Assembly: GCA_948467695.1 (NCBI GenBank)
Contig: CAOKFJ010000079.1
Coordinates: 1-7,541 of the forward strand
DNA: 7,541 nt
Direction: 5' to 3'
From: an uncultured Allobaculum sp.
GTDB lineage: Bacteria > Bacillota_I > Bacilli_A > Erysipelotrichales > Erysipelotrichaceae
Part shown: positions 1 through 6,822 of the stretch, in pieces
Numbering within the stretch: position 1 is the first letter of the stretch
Layout of the letters: each line of letters begins with the position of its first letter
Program-made: the position numbers and the translations under genes
The notes under the pieces: generated by a model
Told to the model about the DNA's origin: nothing
The model's database searches: none
What the model saw: the letters and a program-made list of their open reading frames with translations, nothing else

Positions 1-80
1 AATCGGCATGTACATTTTCGGTATGCGAATCCTTTCCAAATCGGATGAAAACAGCCTGAGGGCAAGTTCGTCTCAAATGT

Positions 81-109
81 ATCTTAATCGGAACACTTTT
101 TTGTTTCAA
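81..109 (-). promoter_or_regulatory. Probable sigma-A promoter for a leftward gene outside the window
   Basis: On the minus strand TTGAAA (104-109) is separated by exactly 17 bases from TAAGAT (81-86). These match the -35 and -10 consensus at 5 of 6 and 4 of 6 positions with ideal spacing. Transcription would start near position 74 and leave the window leftwards. The promoter sits just past the GH95 terminator, so it begins a separate unit transcribed in the same direction. Confidence 0.5.
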
Positions 110-122
110 CCGATTGTTGAAA
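104..122. promoter_or_regulatory. Inverted repeat over the -35 element, candidate operator
   Basis: TTTCAAC and GTTGAAA form a perfect 7-bp inverted repeat around the 5-base spacer CGATT. The left arm contains the -35 hexamer of the leftward promoter and the right arm overlaps the cre-like site at 118-131. A dimeric repressor bound here would block RNA polymerase. No regulator gene is visible to assign to it, and 7-bp arms can occur by chance. Confidence 0.35.
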
Positions 123-131
123 GCGTTTTAA
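118..131. promoter_or_regulatory. cre-like site (CcpA catabolite response element)
   Basis: TGAAAGCGTTTTAA matches the Gram-positive cre consensus TGWAANCGNTNWCA at all specified positions except the C next to the end. It lies upstream of the -35 of the leftward promoter, centred about 50 bases before the predicted transcription start. Known CcpA sites upstream of a promoter can activate, while those overlapping or downstream repress. Which applies here cannot be told from sequence. Confidence 0.5.
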
Positions 132-187
132 TTTCGGCATGTGTTTGAACGATGCATTTTCGCATTTCCCTTTACCTAAAACAGATG

Positions 188-215
188 AAAAAACCGGCAG
201 AACTGCTCTGCCGGT
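188..215 (-). terminator. Rho-independent terminator of the GH95 gene
   Basis: Read on the minus strand, ACCGGCAGA and TCTGCCGGT form a perfect 9-bp GC-rich stem around a 5-base loop, followed directly by a run of T residues. It lies about 150 bases after the GH95 stop codon and before the next leftward promoter, so it closes that transcript. The 150-base gap from stop to hairpin is rather long. Confidence 0.85.
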
Positions 216-362
216 GTGAGTGCATTTGATGAATTCTGGATTGGACTGCAAATTTCGAATTGCTTAAATCAGTCGAACAAGACGACTTCCATTGTGAATC
301 GCTTGTGCTTTCGCTTTCGTCCGCACATGCCCGCTCATCCATCCGCTCTCGATGCTTCTGTT

Positions 363-3300
363 TTATTTCAGCTTTTCTTCATCCGGAATCAGACGAAGAT
401 TTTTTGTCGAATTGTTTACCGAGGACTGGTTATCGCTTTCTTCAAGCATCGTTCTCGCATCATTGAGTGCCTGATCAAACTCGATCAGCGACTGCGCCTT
501 GAATTCGCTGCGGATCACTTTCGATGCCGTTTCGACAACACGTTCGAGCAGAGATTTGTCTACCGCTGGAGTCGGGTCATCTTTGCCGATCTCAACCGAG
601 TAGCTTTCGCCTTTTTCTGTTTCAAACGAAATGGCGTCGTCTTTGCCTTCGATTCTCTTTGTTTCGAGAACATTGCCTTTCGAATCTTTGACGATGACTT
701 TGGCATTTGCATATTCAGGACTGCTCAAGCTGCAGGTACCGCCATTTTTAGCGAGTACATCTGCGCTGACGAGTTTTCCTTCGCTCCATGTATATGAAAG
801 TTCGAAGTTTCCCCTGGCGACAACGCCGTCAATGGAACCGGAATTCCATACTGCAGGGAGCGCGGGGAGCAGTTCGATGGTGCTCGCGTTGGACTGCATC
901 AGCATTTCCGTTACGCCGGCGGTGTAGCCGAAGTTGCCATCGATCTGGAACGGCGCGCAGGAATCCCACAGGTTGTTGTAAATGCCGTGCGCAAACAGGT
1001 TTTCCACCAGTTTATACGCATGTTCGCCGTCTTTGACGCGTGCCCACGAGCACATGCGCTGCGCAAGCCCCCAGCCTACGCCCTCGTCGCCGCGATCGCT
1101 CAGAGAGACTTTCGCCGCTTCGAGATAGTCGGGATGATCGGCATTGATTAGATCGCCCGGATACAGTCCAAGCAGATGAGACATATGACGATGACGCCGA
1201 TCAGCGCCCGAAACAGAACCGAGTGTCGTTTCGTCATACCACTCTTTGATCTGGCCGGACGCGCCGATTTCGATCGGATCGAGTTTCTCGCAGATCTCGC
1301 TCCATTTCGCGATTGTCGCTTCATCAACTGTTCCCGGTTCTTTTTCATTCAGCGCATTTGCCGCTTCAATGCAGTCATGAAACAGCTGCCAGACAAGCGA
1401 GTTCTCGTATACATTTCCAGCGGTCTTCGGTCCATGTTCAGGCGAATATGCCGGTACTGTACCTAAACGCGTCTTGCCGTTTTCATACGTTACTTCGCGA
1501 AGAATGGTCTCGTACAGCTTTGCCTGCTCTTTCATCATCGGGAAGATTTTCTCTTTCAGATACTGAATGTCGCCCGTGTATTCATAATACTCATACACGT
1601 TTTGCAGCATCCAGGGCACAGCCGCCGGCGACCAGCCCCAGTCAAAGTTCCAGCCCGGACAGGTCCAGCCAAAGGGCGTGTTCTGGGTATGCGCTGTATA
1701 GCCGTTTTCCTTGCCATTCGAATTGTCGATGCCGAAGTATGTGGAAGCCGTCACGCGTCCGGGTTCTCGCAGACTGTCTTCATATTCGATCATCGGCAGG
1801 GCGCATTCCGCCATATTGGTGGTATAGGAAGGCCAGTAGTTCATCTGCAGATTGACGTTCATATGGTAGTCGGCACCCCAGGGCACAACGCTTGTCGGGC
1901 CGGCATAAATCGACCATACGCCCTGCAGGTTTGCGGGCAGATCCTGATCGTCTCTGCCTGCCGCGTTTTCACGCGAAGAAGAAATCTGCAGGTAGCGTCC
2001 AAACTGATACAGTTCGGTTTCCAAGTAGCGTCTTTCCGATTCGCCGATCGTCTTGTTCTGATACCCTTTGAGCAGTTCATCTGTCGTCAGATCGGATCGT
2101 TCCTGTCCAAGGTCGAGATGCATGCGGTCGTAAATGCCGGTGTAATCGGCAATATGATCCTCGCGCACCTTGGCATATCCTTTTTTCGCCGCTTTTTCGA
2201 CATCGGCATCTGCGCGTGAGAGCACCTGCGCATCGCTTTCGCCGGAGCGGTATACTGGATATTCATTCTTATAATCGGTTGCCGCGCAGACAAAGATTGT
2301 CGCTTCGCCGGCATTGCGAATGCACAGCACGCCGTTATCGTATTCAATCTCACCCTCATCAATGACCACTTTGGCGCGCATGGCGATTTTCATTTCGTTG
2401 TCATTGAGTTTTCCGGAAATAGACAGATCGGCTTCAAGTCCATCAACCTCACCGGTAGTTGTGGTTGTTTTTCCATCGGCTGTATCGCCCTCAAGCGCCA
2501 TCGGAATCGAAAAATCAAAATCGAGTGTTTCCTGTCCCGAAGCGCCAAGCTTCATCGCGATGACATTGTCCGGATGCGAAGCGAAATATTCGCGTGTGTA
2601 ATGTGTCGCGTCGCGATCGTATTCGACCCCCGCAAGCGCCTGGTCGATATCGAGCCAGCGCGAGTAGTTCTCTGTTTCTGTATGCGTTTTGGGCGGTTCA
2701 GGTTTGACGAGTTCGTCTTTCGCGCTGCCATACACCACAAAGTTGTCAAAAGACAGCTTATTGTCGACACCTTTAATCGTCAGAGTATGCTCGCCCTCTT
2801 CAAGACCGGTCTGGCAAAACAGTTCCATACGCAGCAGCGTCGCTTCTTCGCGCACGCAGTTGACTGTGTGTTCTTCGCCGCCGTCAATGCTCCATGTGAA
2901 ATTACCCATGTGCGCCGCCGGATTTCCGTTCTTAGCTCCCCACAGCGCGATGCCTGTTCCGTTAAAGGTATAAGTGATGTACGTATCGGCAGTGGAGTTT
3001 TCCACATACATCTCTTCTGTATTGATCCAGTCTGCTGCGTCCACATCGCTTGCGCGCGACCATGTTTTCCAGTCCGAAGAATACTGCACGCCGGTCTGAC
3101 TGCTGTTGGATGGATTCAGATCGACAATTTCGCTGTAAGAGGACTCATCCGCTTTCACTTCAAAATAGTCGTATGTGATTTTGTCTGCAGACCCGCCGCC
3201 TTTGTTGACGATGCGAAGCGTATGCTCGCCTGTTCCGATTTCGCCAAGCTCAAAAAGAACCTCGCCATCCACAGCGCTCGAGCTTTCCATGGTCAGTACA

Positions 3301-4094
3301 TGATCTTGCAAAACAAGTTCGCCATCGAGATACACATCGATTTTTCCGCACTCGCTGTTTCGGGCTCCGATCATGCGCACCGCGCTGCCCATGAAAGTCA
3401 TGTTCAGTTCAGCGCCTGCGGTATACGTATATTTTTCTGTTTCCTCAAACCAGCCGGATTTGTCGTAGTCGCTCCATCCGGTATAGGAAATTGACGCATC
3501 GCGGTCATCAATCTTTTCAACACCTGTACTCCAGTATTTCTGCCAGTACTCGTTCCACTCTCTGCTTCCCGGTTCAAAATCGAGATAGATGTCGGCGAGC
3601 ATCTGGTAAGCGCCATAGCCATCCTGTTCGCCGACCAGCTGCGAAGTCAGCGCCTCTTTATTCGCGGCGTTGTTTTCAAACGCGTCAACGACATCTTGAT
3701 AAAACTCAGCGGTCGTTTTTCCGCCGATCTCGGTTTTGTTACCGCCGTTGTAATCCGGACGTTTCTGCGCCGGTCCGCCGTTCCACACCGTCTTCTGGTT
3801 GAATGTGAGCCGTTCGCGGCCGACTTCGCCGAAAATATTCGCCCCCATCAGCGAGTTGCCGATCGGCAGCGAAAGCTGCTGCCAGCGGTTGGCGTCGGGA
3901 TAGCTGGCTGCCCAGTTTCCCGTGCTTCCCGGAAGCGTTCCTTCACTGACCGGCTCGTCAAAAACAATCCGGTTATTGGGCAGCGTGCGTTCTGTTTCTT
4001 TTGTCTCTTTTGCGTACAGAGGCATCAGCGAACCGATGCCCATGGAGAGCGCGAACAGACTCGACATCAGGCGCCGTGTTCTGCATGATTTCAT
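363..4094 (-). CDS. Secreted GH95 family alpha-L-fucosidase/galactosidase with two inserted beta-sandwich modules and FIVAR-like tail
   Basis: The product (1243 aa from the start chosen) is probably an exported enzyme removing terminal alpha-linked L-fucose (or the related L-galactose) from host or plant glycans. Residues 1-28 form a signal peptide (KSCRTRR, hydrophobic core, PLYA cleavage site). The GH95 N-terminal beta domain starts near 70 (LSLPIGNSLMGANIFG, then WNGGP), is broken at about 179-460 by two jelly-roll-like modules (about 200-315 and 334-457), and resumes to about 660. The (alpha/alpha)6 catalytic domain follows: MNVNLQMNYWP (Asn746 and Asn748), SPEHGP (Glu886), RRHRHMSHLLGLYPG and QIDGNFG (Asp1052). 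By recollection of the Bifidobacterium bifidum AfcA structure, these are the expected Asn pair, acid Glu and partner Asp; the Glu assignment is least certain, Glu897 being an alternative. A C-terminal beta domain and a FIVAR-like helical tail (about 1178-1243) end the protein. No LPXTG anchor is seen. ATG 4094 was chosen because an AAAGGA site lies 9 bases upstream; ATGs at 4100 and 4127 are in frame, the last lacking a good ribosome binding site. Confidence 0.93.
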   Translation of the reverse strand: MKSCRTRRLMSSLFALSMGIGSLMPLYAKETKETERTLPNNRIVFDEPVSEGTLPGSTGNWAASYPDANRWQQLSLPIGNSLMGANIFGEVGRERLTFNQKTVWNGGPAQKRPDYNGGNKTEIGGKTTAEFYQDVVDAFENNAANKEALTSQLVGEQDGYGAYQMLADIYLDFEPGSREWNEYWQKYWSTGVEKIDDRDASISYTGWSDYDKSGWFEETEKYTYTAGAELNMTFMGSAVRMIGARNSECGKIDVYLDGELVLQDHVLTMESSSAVDGEVLFELGEIGTGEHTLRIVNKGGGSADKITYDYFEVKADESSYSEIVDLNPSNSSQTGVQYSSDWKTWSRASDVDAADWINTEEMYVENSTADTYITYTFNGTGIALWGAKNGNPAAHMGNFTWSIDGGEEHTVNCVREEATLLRMELFCQTGLEEGEHTLTIKGVDNKLSFDNFVVYGSAKDELVKPEPPKTHTETENYSRWLDIDQALAGVEYDRDATHYTREYFASHPDNVIAMKLGASGQETLDFDFSIPMALEGDTADGKTTTTTGEVDGLEADLSISGKLNDNEMKIAMRAKVVIDEGEIEYDNGVLCIRNAGEATIFVCAATDYKNEYPVYRSGESDAQVLSRADADVEKAAKKGYAKVREDHIADYTGIYDRMHLDLGQERSDLTTDELLKGYQNKTIGESERRYLETELYQFGRYLQISSSRENAAGRDDQDLPANLQGVWSIYAGPTSVVPWGADYHMNVNLQMNYWPSYTTNMAECALPMIEYEDSLREPGRVTASTYFGIDNSNGKENGYTAHTQNTPFGWTCPGWNFDWGWSPAAVPWMLQNVYEYYEYTGDIQYLKEKIFPMMKEQAKLYETILREVTYENGKTRLGTVPAYSPEHGPKTAGNVYENSLVWQLFHDCIEAANALNEKEPGTVDEATIAKWSEICEKLDPIEIGASGQIKEWYDETTLGSVSGADRRHRHMSHLLGLYPGDLINADHPDYLEAAKVSLSDRGDEGVGWGLAQRMCSWARVKDGEHAYKLVENLFAHGIYNNLWDSCAPFQIDGNFGYTAGVTEMLMQSNASTIELLPALPAVWNSGSIDGVVARGNFELSYTWSEGKLVSADVLAKNGGTCSLSSPEYANAKVIVKDSKGNVLETKRIEGKDDAISFETEKGESYSVEIGKDDPTPAVDKSLLERVVETASKVIRSEFKAQSLIEFDQALNDARTMLEESDNQSSVNNSTKNLRLIPDEEKLK

Positions 4095-4103
4095 ATCCAT
4101 GTT

Positions 4104-4109
4104 TCCTTT
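4104..4109 (-). promoter_or_regulatory. Ribosome binding site deciding the GH95 start
   Basis: On the minus strand AAAGGA lies 9 bases before ATG 4094 and 3 bases before ATG 4100. Spacing favours 4094, which also yields a textbook signal peptide beginning MKSCRTRR. The longest frame, starting at 4127, would place this sequence inside the coding region and has only a weak GAGAA upstream. Confidence 0.6.
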
Positions 4110-4178
4110 CTTATTCTTCTTTTTCATTTCTCGGGGTCAGCTGAATTCAAACCGCATCCCCTTTTATGCTTTTTCTTC

Positions 4179-4208
4179 ATCATAGCGACTGAAAAGCGAT
4201 AGCCTCGA
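4179..4208 (-). promoter_or_regulatory. Possible promoter of the GH95 gene
   Basis: On the minus strand TATGAT (4179-4184) matches the -10 consensus at 5 of 6 positions. The best -35 at an acceptable distance is TCGAGG (4203-4208, 18-base spacer), which is poor. The predicted start near 4172 leaves a leader of about 75 bases. A weak -35 would fit a promoter needing an activator, but this is a tentative call. Confidence 0.3.
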
Positions 4209-4222
4209 AAATCCGCATTTTC

Positions 4223-4236
4223 TGTAAGCGTTTTCT
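4223..4236. promoter_or_regulatory. cre-like site between the GH95 and VOC genes
   Basis: TGTAAGCGTTTTCT matches the cre consensus TGWAANCGNTNWCA at every specified position except the last. It sits upstream of the tentative GH95 promoter and about 60 bases before the -10 of the VOC promoter, so it could act on either gene. Catabolite control of a secreted glycosidase is the more likely role. Confidence 0.55.
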
Positions 4237-4293
4237 CGAAATGCACCTAATTGAATCTGTTAAACGTTATTTTCTGCTCAAATATCTTCATTT

Positions 4294-4302
4294 TGTTACA
4301 AT
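4294..4302 (+). promoter_or_regulatory. Extended -10 promoter of the VOC gene
   Basis: TGTTACAAT contains TG, one base, then TACAAT (5 of 6 to the -10 consensus), the extended -10 arrangement. No good -35 is found 16-18 bases upstream, as is usual for extended -10 promoters. The start would be near 4309, giving a leader of about 37 bases that ends in AGGGGG. Confidence 0.45.
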
Positions 4303-4345
4303 GAATTAACACAAACAGCAAGCTGAAACACAGCAGGGGGACATG

Positions 4346-4729
4346 ATGAAAATCGATCACATCGCGCTTTACTGCAGCGACCTCGAAGCGCAGAAAGAGT
4401 TCTATCAGACATACTTCCATGCGGCATGCGGCGAATTGTATCACAACCCGCGCACCGGCTTTTCGTCGTACTTTCTCTCCTTTGAGGACGGCTGCCGCAT
4501 CGAACTGATGCACATGCCCGCTCTTGAAGAAACCGCCGGCGATAATCCGCGCATCGGGCTCGCGCACTTCGCGTTCAATACCGGTTCCAAAGAAAATGTG
4601 GACCATCTGACACAAGAACTTCAAAAGGCAGGCTGTCCTCTTCAAAGCGGACCGCGCACGACAGGTGATGGCTACTATGAAAGCTGCCTGCTCGATTTGG
4701 AAGGAAACCGCATCGAACTGACAATCTAA
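4346..4729 (+). CDS. VOC family (glyoxalase I-fold) metalloenzyme
   Basis: The product is a 127-residue cytoplasmic protein of the vicinal oxygen chelate superfamily, with two beta-alpha-beta-beta-beta repeats. It opens with the typical KIDHIALYCSDLEAQKEFY, and the second repeat begins at IGLAHFAF. The four classical metal ligands can be placed at His5, Glu53 (RIEL), His74 and Glu124 (RIEL). This is the 2-His/2-Glu pattern of E. coli GloA (His5, Glu56, His74, Glu122 from memory), so it should bind a divalent metal. The substrate cannot be told: methylglyoxal-thiol adduct detoxification is possible, as are other VOC reactions such as dioxygenase or thiol transferase. The frame also has an ATG at 4343, but AGGGGG (4335-4340) is only 2 bases from it and 5 from ATG 4346, which I prefer. 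It is divergent from the GH95 gene and monocistronic, with a terminator downstream. Confidence 0.9.
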   Translation: MKIDHIALYCSDLEAQKEFYQTYFHAACGELYHNPRTGFSSYFLSFEDGCRIELMHMPALEETAGDNPRIGLAHFAFNTGSKENVDHLTQELQKAGCPLQSGPRTTGDGYYESCLLDLEGNRIELTI

Positions 4730-4795
4730 TTTCATTGTCCATTTTCGCAAAGACAGTATTCGCACCATAGCGTGCGCATGGCATACAAACCTCAT

Positions 4796-4821
4796 CCTCC
4801 GGTTTTCACCGGAGGTTTTTT
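4796..4821 (+). terminator. Rho-independent terminator of the VOC gene
   Basis: CCTCCGGT and ACCGGAGG form a perfect 8-bp stem with a 4-base loop, followed by six T residues. It lies about 65 bases after the VOC stop codon and before the promoter of the oleate hydratase gene, so the two rightward genes are separate transcription units. Confidence 0.9.
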
Positions 4822-4859
4822 CTTTTCTACTGCATGAGACTAAAGCAAGCACCATTTCG

Positions 4860-4890
4860 GCGATCATCTATTCGGGCAATGCGATCATCT
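4860..4890. repeat. 10-bp direct repeat upstream of the oleate hydratase promoter
   Basis: GCGATCATCT occurs at 4860-4869 and again at 4881-4890. The copies are 21 bp apart start to start, two turns of the DNA helix. The second copy covers the position where the -35 element should be. Two same-face half-sites at a promoter suggest a tandem-binding transcription factor, but no regulator gene is in the window. Confidence 0.5.
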
Positions 4891-4913
4891 TATCCAGTAT
4901 CCATTTCTATAAT
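4885..4913 (+). promoter_or_regulatory. Probable promoter of the oleate hydratase gene
   Basis: TATAAT at 4908-4913 is a perfect -10 hexamer. The hexamer 17 bases upstream is TCATCT (4885-4890), a poor -35 that lies inside the second direct repeat. The predicted start near 4919-4920 gives a very short leader of about 14 bases beginning just before the ribosome binding site. Confidence 0.5.
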
Positions 4914-4921
4914 CGGAGTGT

Positions 4922-4930
4922 GAGGTGATC
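4922..4930 (+). promoter_or_regulatory. Nine-base ribosome binding site of the oleate hydratase gene
   Basis: GAGGTGATC is a nine-base match to the complement of the 16S rRNA 3' end (AGGAGGTGATC). It lies 3 bases before ATG 4934 and contains the in-frame GTG at 4925. That GTG is therefore part of the ribosome binding site and not the start codon. Confidence 0.75.
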
Positions 4931-4933
4931 AAT

Positions 4934-6724
4934 ATGCTCCATTATGGAAGCGGCAACTACGAAGCATTCGCCCATCCGCGAAAACCGGAGGGCGTAGATA
5001 AAAAACATGCATATATTATGGGAAGCGGTCTGGCAGGACTGACCGCCGCCATCTGTCTGGTGCGCGATGCGCAGATGCCTGGCGAAAACATCCATATTTT
5101 TGAAAAAGGCACTCTTCCCGGCGGCGCAATGGATGGCTGGGACTATCCGATGCTGGGCTATACCATGCGAGGCGGCCGAGAGATGGACAACCATTTCGAA
5201 GTCATGTGGGATATCCTGCGCGACATTCCCTCCATTGAAAATCCGGAATATTCCGTTCTGGACGAGTACTACTGGCTCAACAAAGACGACCCGAACTATT
5301 CGCTCTGCCGCGTAACCGAAAACCGTGGCGAAAACGCGCATACGGACAAGAAATTCGCCGTGGATCAGAAAGCGCAGATGCAGATTCTGAACCTGTATCT
5401 CACACCGGAAAAAGATCTTGAAGACAAGACCATTGAAGACGTATTCGACGAAGATGTTCTCAATTCCAATTTCTGGCTGTACTGGCGCACGATGTTCGCG
5501 TTTGAAAACTGGCATTCCGCTCTGGAAATGAAACGCTACATGCAGCGATTCGTTCATCATATCGATGGACTGCCCGACCTGAGCGCTCTTCGCTTCACCC
5601 GCTACAACCAGTACGAATCGATGATTCTGCCGATGGTCAACTACCTCAAAGACAAAGGCGTGCAGTTCCATTACGGCGTCAAAGTCGAAGACGTGCAGTT
5701 TGTATTGCGCGACAATGAAAAACTCGCTGAAAGTATCACGATCAAAAAAGACGACGAAGCCCGCACGATCAAACTCGATGAGAACGATCTGGTCTTCATG
5801 ACGCTTGGCGGACTTGTGGAAAACTCCGCGTTCGGTTCGCAGAACGAACCGGCTGTCATGAATACAGACCTTGCCGATGACGGCGGCTGGAGCACCTGGA
5901 AGAAAATCGCCCGTCAGTCTGACGATTTCGGTCACCCGGAAGTGTTCTGCTCCGATCCGGAAAAAACAAACTGGGAATCCGCGACCGTTGAAACGCTCGA
6001 TGAGGAAATCTTCCCCTACATCAAAGCCATTACCGACCGCGACATTCTGACCGGTCACGTCGTTACCGGCGGCATTGTCACCGCCCGCGATTCGAGCTGG
6101 CTGCTCTCCTGGACCATCAACCGTCAGCCTCAGTTCATCAAGCAGCCTGATGGCCACGCGCTCATCTGGCTCTATGGTCTGTTTACTGACAAAGAAGGCG
6201 ACTACGTCAAGAAACCGATGCGCGAATGCACCGGCGAAGAAATCTGCGAAGAATGGCTGTACCACATCGGCGTTCCGGAAGACCGCATTCACGATCTTGC
6301 CGCCAACCACTGCAACACCATTCCGTGCATGATGCCCTATGTCACCGCATTCTTCATGCCCCGCAAGAAAACCGACCGTCCGCTCGTCCGCCCGCAGGGT
6401 TCGAAAAACTTCGCGTTCATCGGCCAGTTCGCCGAAACGCCGCGCGACACGATCTTCACCACCGAATATTCAATGCGCACCGGTATGGAAGCCGTCTACG
6501 ACCTGCTCGATATCGAGCGCGCTGTTCCGGAAGTCTGGGGATCCGTCTACGATGTGCGCGACATGCTCAAAGCCGCTGTGCACATGCGCGATGGCAAACC
6601 GCTGACCGAAATGGAAATGAATCCGGTTGAAAAACTCGCCATTCATGAAGGTCTTAAAAAGATCAAAGGCACCGATATCGAACTGCTTCTCAAGCAGTAC
6701 GGCGCCATCAAAGAAGACGAATAA
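4934..6724 (+). CDS. ohyA: Oleate hydratase (MCRA family, FAD-dependent)
   Basis: The 596-residue product is a full-length member of the 67-kDa myosin-cross-reactive antigen family. These enzymes add water to the cis-9 double bond of unsaturated fatty acids, turning oleate into 10-hydroxystearate, with FAD as a structural cofactor at the membrane face. The dinucleotide-binding motif GSGLAGLTAA starts at about residue 30, followed by the acidic end of the second strand, IHIFEKG. The family signature YTMRGGREMDNHFE holds Glu83. KRYMQRFVHH holds Tyr202, 119 residues later, the same spacing as the catalytic pair Glu122/Tyr241 of the Elizabethkingia enzyme and Glu82/Tyr201 of Staphylococcus aureus OhyA, from memory. 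FAIGQF-like FAFIGQFAETPRDTIFTTEYSM near 470 completes the FAD site. In gut Bacillota this activity is linked to detoxifying unsaturated fatty acids. The gene is monocistronic. The ATG at 4934 is preferred over the GTG at 4925. A switch of substrate to linoleate or other acids cannot be excluded. Confidence 0.95.
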   Translation: MLHYGSGNYEAFAHPRKPEGVDKKHAYIMGSGLAGLTAAICLVRDAQMPGENIHIFEKGTLPGGAMDGWDYPMLGYTMRGGREMDNHFEVMWDILRDIPSIENPEYSVLDEYYWLNKDDPNYSLCRVTENRGENAHTDKKFAVDQKAQMQILNLYLTPEKDLEDKTIEDVFDEDVLNSNFWLYWRTMFAFENWHSALEMKRYMQRFVHHIDGLPDLSALRFTRYNQYESMILPMVNYLKDKGVQFHYGVKVEDVQFVLRDNEKLAESITIKKDDEARTIKLDENDLVFMTLGGLVENSAFGSQNEPAVMNTDLADDGGWSTWKKIARQSDDFGHPEVFCSDPEKTNWESATVETLDEEIFPYIKAITDRDILTGHVVTGGIVTARDSSWLLSWTINRQPQFIKQPDGHALIWLYGLFTDKEGDYVKKPMRECTGEEICEEWLYHIGVPEDRIHDLAANHCNTIPCMMPYVTAFFMPRKKTDRPLVRPQGSKNFAFIGQFAETPRDTIFTTEYSMRTGMEAVYDLLDIERAVPEVWGSVYDVRDMLKAAVHMRDGKPLTEMEMNPVEKLAIHEGLKKIKGTDIELLLKQYGAIKEDE

Positions 6725-6745
6725 TCTTCTTGTCATCACTGAACT

Positions 6746-6778
6746 AAAAAAAGGCAGCCATGAAAGACTGCCTTTTTA
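6746..6778. terminator. Bidirectional terminator between the convergent oleate hydratase and PPOX genes
   Basis: AAAAAGGCAG (6748-6757) and CTGCCTTTTT (6768-6777) form a perfect 10-bp stem around a 10-base loop. The A run on one side and T run on the other give a U tract on either strand. It lies about 25 bases after the oleate hydratase stop and 45 bases after the stop of the leftward gene, so it can end both transcripts. Confidence 0.88.
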
Positions 6779-6822
6779 TTATGTCTATAATGCGTTCTGT
6801 ATTTCTTTTTCGTGTAGGACGA

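Larger units (their letters stand above)
1..362. other. Intergenic region left of the GH95 gene, no supported gene
   Basis: This 362-base stretch holds no open frame that I can defend. From right to left it contains the 3' untranslated part of the GH95 transcript (216-362), the GH95 terminator, and then a leftward promoter with operator-like sequences for a gene beyond the left edge. On the minus strand an AAAGGA sequence near 31-36 is followed by ATG codons at 15 and 9, but these lie about 14 and 20 bases beyond it. That is too far for a convincing start, so the neighbouring gene probably begins outside the window. Confidence 0.6.

Noticed and set aside
1..15. Start of a leftward gene reading MYMPI at the left edge
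   Set aside because: Only five codons are visible and the nearest AAAGGA is about 14 bases from the ATG, too far to support a start.
2574..3494. 306-codon open frame on the plus strand inside the GH95 gene
   Set aside because: It is antisense to the GH95 gene, with a Cys/Phe/His-rich translation typical of a shadow frame and no recognisable domain.
4761..4776. Small hairpin CGCAC/GTGCG between the VOC stop and its terminator
   Set aside because: The stem is only 5 bp, there is no T run, and a much stronger terminator follows 20 bases later. Probably chance.
4247..4867. 206-codon open frame on the minus strand over the VOC gene
   Set aside because: It covers the VOC gene, its terminator and its promoter in antisense. 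The VOC frame has conserved metal ligands and a proper ribosome binding site, so the opposite frame is a shadow.
4907..6310. 467-codon open frame on the minus strand across the oleate hydratase gene
   Set aside because: It is fully antisense to a clearly recognised full-length enzyme, its translation is a low-complexity mix rich in Phe, Val and His resembling no family, and it has no convincing ribosome binding site. It arises from codon bias in the real gene.
4935..6724. Labelling the oleate hydratase as a surface antigen (myosin-cross-reactive antigen)
   Set aside because: That old family name came from serology. There is no signal peptide or wall anchor, and the FAD motif and catalytic pair point to the hydratase.
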